Below the pieces are notes generated by a model that searched no databases, was not told the DNA's origin, and saw nothing but the letters and a program-made list of their open reading frames with translations. A program made the position numbers and the translations under genes. This document shows, piece after piece, positions 5,895-8,092 of a stretch of DNA of 8,092 bases. The stretch spans positions 1 to 8,092 of the forward strand of contig JAENXH010000048.1 of assembly GCA_016649585.1 (NCBI GenBank). The letters run 5' to 3'. The stretch's first letter is position 1. Each line of letters starts with the position of its first letter. The stretch is from Methanosarcinales archaeon. GTDB lineage: Archaea > Halobacteriota > Syntropharchaeia > Alkanophagales > Methanospirareceae.

Positions 5895-6401
5895 ATGAGT
5901 AGTGGGTGGGGAGAAGAAGCAGTAAAGAATCGTTTAGATGATTTGAGGAAGAAGATTCACCACCACAATTACCGGTATTACGTATTGGATGAGCCTGAGA
6001 TTTCAGATGCCGAATACGACAGGCTATTTCAGGAATTAGAGGGGCTTGAGCGTAAGCATCTGGAGCTGGTAACGCCTGATTCGCCAACACAAAGGATTGG
6101 AGTGAAGCCGTTGGAGGAATTTGGTACGTACGAGCACAGTATACCGATGCTGAGCTTGAATAGCGTTACCACCGAGGATGAGGTGCGGGACTTCGATGAA
6201 CGAGTGCGAAGGATGCTTGGAAACGAGGAGATAGAGTACGTGGTGGAGCCGAAGATAGATGGATTGGCGATGGAACTCAGATATGAGAATGGGCATTTTC
6301 ACCGTTGGAAGTACACGAGGAGATGGAAAGACGGGAGAGAATATAACACAGAATCTGAGGACGATAAAGACGATCCCACTGCGCATTTTCTCTGGTTCTG
6401 A
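5895..6401 (+). CDS. ligA: NAD+-dependent DNA ligase LigA, N-terminal part before a frameshift
   Basis: This is the 5' piece of a bacterial-type DNA ligase, which seals nicks using NAD+ as adenylate donor. Residues 1-135 match LigA, and what follows is out-of-frame sequence ending at a TGA. The NAD+-binding Ia domain is present (HHHNYRYYVLDEPEISDAEY near residues 22-41, then LVTPDSPTQRIG). The adenylation domain begins with SIPMLSLNSV and reaches the catalytic lysine K120 in VEPKIDGLAMELRYENG (E. coli K115). The expected continuation (TVGSTRGDGKTGE) is encoded one frame over from 6301 onward. The ATG at 5895 gives an N-terminus aligned with E. coli LigA; no Shine-Dalgarno is visible, so a leaderless start is likely. 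The two pieces join into about 678 residues against 671 in E. coli. Alone, this fragment lacks the other adenylation motifs and all DNA-binding domains. Confidence 0.9.
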   Translation: MSSGWGEEAVKNRLDDLRKKIHHHNYRYYVLDEPEISDAEYDRLFQELEGLERKHLELVTPDSPTQRIGVKPLEEFGTYEHSIPMLSLNSVTTEDEVRDFDERVRRMLGNEEIEYVVEPKIDGLAMELRYENGHFHRWKYTRRWKDGREYNTESEDDKDDPTAHFLWF

Positions 6402-7932
6402 TTCCGATTCTGATGACGGCTTGCCCTTGTTGGAAGTGCGAGGGGAAGTCTTCATACCGGTGAGCAAATTCAAAGCGCTGAATGCGGAGTTAGGGAAGAA
6501 GGGAGAGAAGATGTTTGCAAATCCGAGGAATGCGGCTGCGGGTTCTGTAAGACAACTTGACCCGAGAGTTACCGCTTCTCGTCCTCCTGATTTTTTCGCG
6601 TATGGCGTTGGCAGAGTTGACGGGGAGGAGTTTTCAGCACAGTGGGAAGTATTGGAGTATCTGCGACGGATAGGCTTCAGAGTGAGCCCTTTGATAAGGC
6701 GGTTTAAGAATATCCGGGATGTGATTCGATACCATGACGAGATGAAGGAGGAACGGGACGATCTGGATTATGAGATTGATGGAATAGTGGTGAAGGTAAA
6801 TAGCATAGCGCAACAGGAGAGGCTAGGAGTGATTTCACGGAGTCCTAGATGGGCGCTTGCATACAAATTCCCGGCGCGGGAGGAATTTACGCGAGTGAAC
6901 GGCATACGAGTGCAGGTGGGGCGAACAGGAGCACTCACGCCGGTTGCGGTATTGGAGCCGGTGCAGATAGCGGGTGTGACGGTAAGCCGGGCGACCTTGC
7001 ATAACGAAGATGAGTTGCGGAGGAAGGACGTGCGAATTGGCGATACCGTAGTGGTGGAAAGAGCAGGAGACGTTATCCCGGAGGTTGTGAGTGTGATAAA
7101 GTCGAGGAGGACGGGTGTGGAGAAAGAGTTCTGGATGCCTGATAGATGCCCGGTCTGTGGCGCGGACGTGCTCAAAGTGGGTCCGATTGTGCGATGTATC
7201 GGGGTTTCATGCAGTGCGCAATTAAAGGAACGGATAAAGCATTTTGCGTCGCTTCGAGCACTGAACGTAGAAGGACTGGGCGAGAAAGTAATAGAGCAGT
7301 TGGTAGATCGAAAAATGGTTTCAGATGCCGCGGATCTGTTCTTCTTAACGAACAGTGACCTCATGAGGTTGGAACGGATGGGTGACAAATCAGCACAGAA
7401 TATACTGACTGCACTCGAAAAGAGCAAGCACACCACATTCGCGCGACTGCTCCACGCGCTGGGGATACGGCACGTGGGCGAGCATACGGCATCGCTGCTT
7501 GCTGATAAGTTCAATGATATGGACGCTTTACGGGCTGCACGTCATGAGGATTTGATACGCATACCTGAGATCGGACCGGAGGTAGCGAAAAGCATTCTCC
7601 TGTTCTTCAGGCAGGAAGAGACACAGGAGTTGTTGGAGAAGCTGGAACGAGCAGGTGTGCGGTATGAAAAGAAAGAAGTTGAAGGTGCTGTGGAAGAGGA
7701 AAGAATACTGGAAGGGAAGACGTTTATTTTCACCGGACGGATCTCCATGCCGAGAGAGGAAGCGAAGAGTATAGTAGAGCGGTTAGGCGGGAACGTGGCA
7801 TCGAGCGTGTCTAAGAAAACGGACTACGTGGTGGCAGGAGAAGACCCAGGGTCTAAGTTAGAGAAGGCGGAGAAGCTGGGTGTGAAAGTAATAGATGAGG
7901 AAGCGTTCAGGGAGATGGTGGAGGGGGTTTAA
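6259..7932 (+). CDS. ligA: NAD+-dependent DNA ligase LigA, remainder after the frameshift
   Basis: Genuine LigA sequence runs from 6301; the ATG at 6259 is only the first start codon in this frame and overlaps the upstream piece. In joined numbering it carries STRGDGKTGE (R141), LLEVRGEVF (E184), FANPRNAAAGSVRQLDPR, and the motif EIDGIVVKVN with K300, equivalent to E. coli K290. An OB-fold follows (VQVGRTGALTPVAVLEP, about 335-415), then a zinc finger with C418, C421, C434 and C439. After that come helix-hairpin-helix repeats (about 490-575, RMGDKSAQNIL, LGIRHVGEHTASLL, IPEIGPEVAKSIL) and a BRCT domain (604-678, GKTFIFTGR, VSKKTDYVVAGEDPGSKLEK). All domains are complete and motif-preserving, so the gene was functional recently or still is. 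Archaea normally use ATP-dependent ligases; NAD+-dependent ones are known in some, for example haloarchaea, and are attributed to bacterial transfer. Confidence 0.93.
   Translation: MDWRWNSDMRMGIFTVGSTRGDGKTGENITQNLRTIKTIPLRIFSGSDSDSDDGLPLLEVRGEVFIPVSKFKALNAELGKKGEKMFANPRNAAAGSVRQLDPRVTASRPPDFFAYGVGRVDGEEFSAQWEVLEYLRRIGFRVSPLIRRFKNIRDVIRYHDEMKEERDDLDYEIDGIVVKVNSIAQQERLGVISRSPRWALAYKFPAREEFTRVNGIRVQVGRTGALTPVAVLEPVQIAGVTVSRATLHNEDELRRKDVRIGDTVVVERAGDVIPEVVSVIKSRRTGVEKEFWMPDRCPVCGADVLKVGPIVRCIGVSCSAQLKERIKHFASLRALNVEGLGEKVIEQLVDRKMVSDAADLFFLTNSDLMRLERMGDKSAQNILTALEKSKHTTFARLLHALGIRHVGEHTASLLADKFNDMDALRAARHEDLIRIPEIGPEVAKSILLFFRQEETQELLEKLERAGVRYEKKEVEGAVEEERILEGKTFIFTGRISMPREEAKSIVERLGGNVASSVSKKTDYVVAGEDPGSKLEKAEKLGVKVIDEEAFREMVEGV
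6296..6300 (+). other. +1 frameshift site in ligA (TTTTC)
   Basis: The reading frame moves forward by one base inside ggg-cat-ttt-c-acc. Removing one T from the TTTT run restores GHFTVGSTRGDG, the expected LigA continuation, with no other change over about 2 kb. Causes to separate are a homopolymer sequencing or assembly error, a real inactivating mutation, or +1 slippage of tRNA-Phe from TTT to the overlapping TTC. No stop codon follows in the zero frame until 6399-6401, unlike classical prfB-type sites, so programmed slippage is the least likely. Confidence 0.9.
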
Positions 7933-7954
7933 GTGAAGCCGCAAAGTATTGTAT

Positions 7955-7977
7955 AACCACAAGATTACACAGATTTT
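7955..7977. repeat. Possible dispersed intergenic repeat phrase
   Basis: The stretch containing ccacaagattacacagattt, just after ligA, resembles the 'accacagattacacagatt' phrase that I recall recurring between genes in many bacterial and archaeal genomes. Only one copy occurs in this window, so its repeat nature rests on recollection and cannot be shown here. Confidence 0.25.
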
Positions 7978-8032
7978 AGATTTCAGAAAGTAATATGAAA
8001 TACCGACTATATGAAATATACCGGATAGCCAG

Positions 8033-8092
8033 TTGGAGAATTTATCAGATGAGGTAGCGCAAATTCTCTTCGATGAGACGGAATCGAAAATA
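8033..8092 (+). CDS. Possible 5' end of an unidentified gene at the right edge
   Basis: From a TTG at 8033 the frame reads LENLSDEVAQILFDETESKI and runs off the window. The acidic, helix-like composition resembles real protein, and the frame is open back only to a TGA at 8012-8014. There is no ATG or GTG start, no Shine-Dalgarno and no recognisable family. It could be a true TTG-started gene, a degraded gene or chance. The rest of the 160 bp after ligA shows nothing else I can support. Confidence 0.2.
   Translation, partial: MENLSDEVAQILFDETESKI

Noticed and set aside
6297..6300. Programmed prfB-like +1 recoding site
   Set aside because: The TTT-C slip is geometrically possible, but there is no stop codon in the zero frame at the site and no upstream stimulatory Shine-Dalgarno; kept only as the least likely explanation.
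7933..7956. GTG-started mini-ORF directly after ligA
   Set aside because: Seven codons only, no supporting signal.
7995..8057. ATG-started 20-codon ORF (MKYRLYEIYRIAS...)
   Set aside because: Very short, basic/aromatic composition from AT-rich sequence, no Shine-Dalgarno, and it overlaps the more protein-like frame at 8033.

Overview
The window looks like a piece of a euryarchaeal (Halobacteriota/methanogen- or ANME-like) genome, probably an environmental assembly. The evidence is an archaeal-type ribosomal protein uS2, a MEMO-family protein beside it, an archaeal RPA-like OB-fold protein, AT-rich TATA-like elements just upstream of starts with little Shine-Dalgarno signal, and a large surface protein ending in an archaeal PGF-CTERM sorting signal. 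The exact lineage cannot be fixed from sequence reading alone.

Layout. Positions 2-3529 (+) hold the 3' part of a giant exported multidomain protein whose N-terminus lies off the left edge. It ends at a pyrimidine/T-rich terminator-like tract and converges with a minus-strand cluster. Read in its own direction that cluster is rpsB (uS2, 5846-5223), a MEMO-family gene (5202-4402) and an RPA-associated OB-fold gene (4377-3586). Gaps are about 20-25 bp, and each gap carries a TATA-like element. A 48-bp divergent spacer separates rpsB from a plus-strand NAD+-dependent DNA ligase gene (ligA, 5895-7932), which is split by a +1 frameshift at a TTTTC site. The last 160 bp hold no convincing gene, only a short intergenic repeat-like phrase and a possible partial reading frame at the right edge.

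Most notable content. The first 280 or so residues of the left-hand protein read like the oligomerisation/pore domain and the following domain of anthrax protective antigen and the clostridial binary-toxin B components. They include a stretch of about 30 residues with strict hydrophobic/polar alternation where those toxins carry their membrane-inserting hairpin. Here this toxin-like module is fused to an Ig-like domain, an eight-blade PQQ-type beta-propeller, PKD/Ig domains, Thr-Pro linkers, a calcium-binding DxDxDG loop and a PGF-CTERM anchor. This suggests a cell-surface-anchored archaeal relative of binary-toxin translocation pores. The second point is the bacterial-type, NAD+-dependent ligase in an archaeal context, interrupted between two of its adenylation motifs.

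The genes do not form one pathway. The minus-strand genes are information-processing/housekeeping, the ligase belongs to DNA replication and repair, and the surface protein is an accessory envelope gene.
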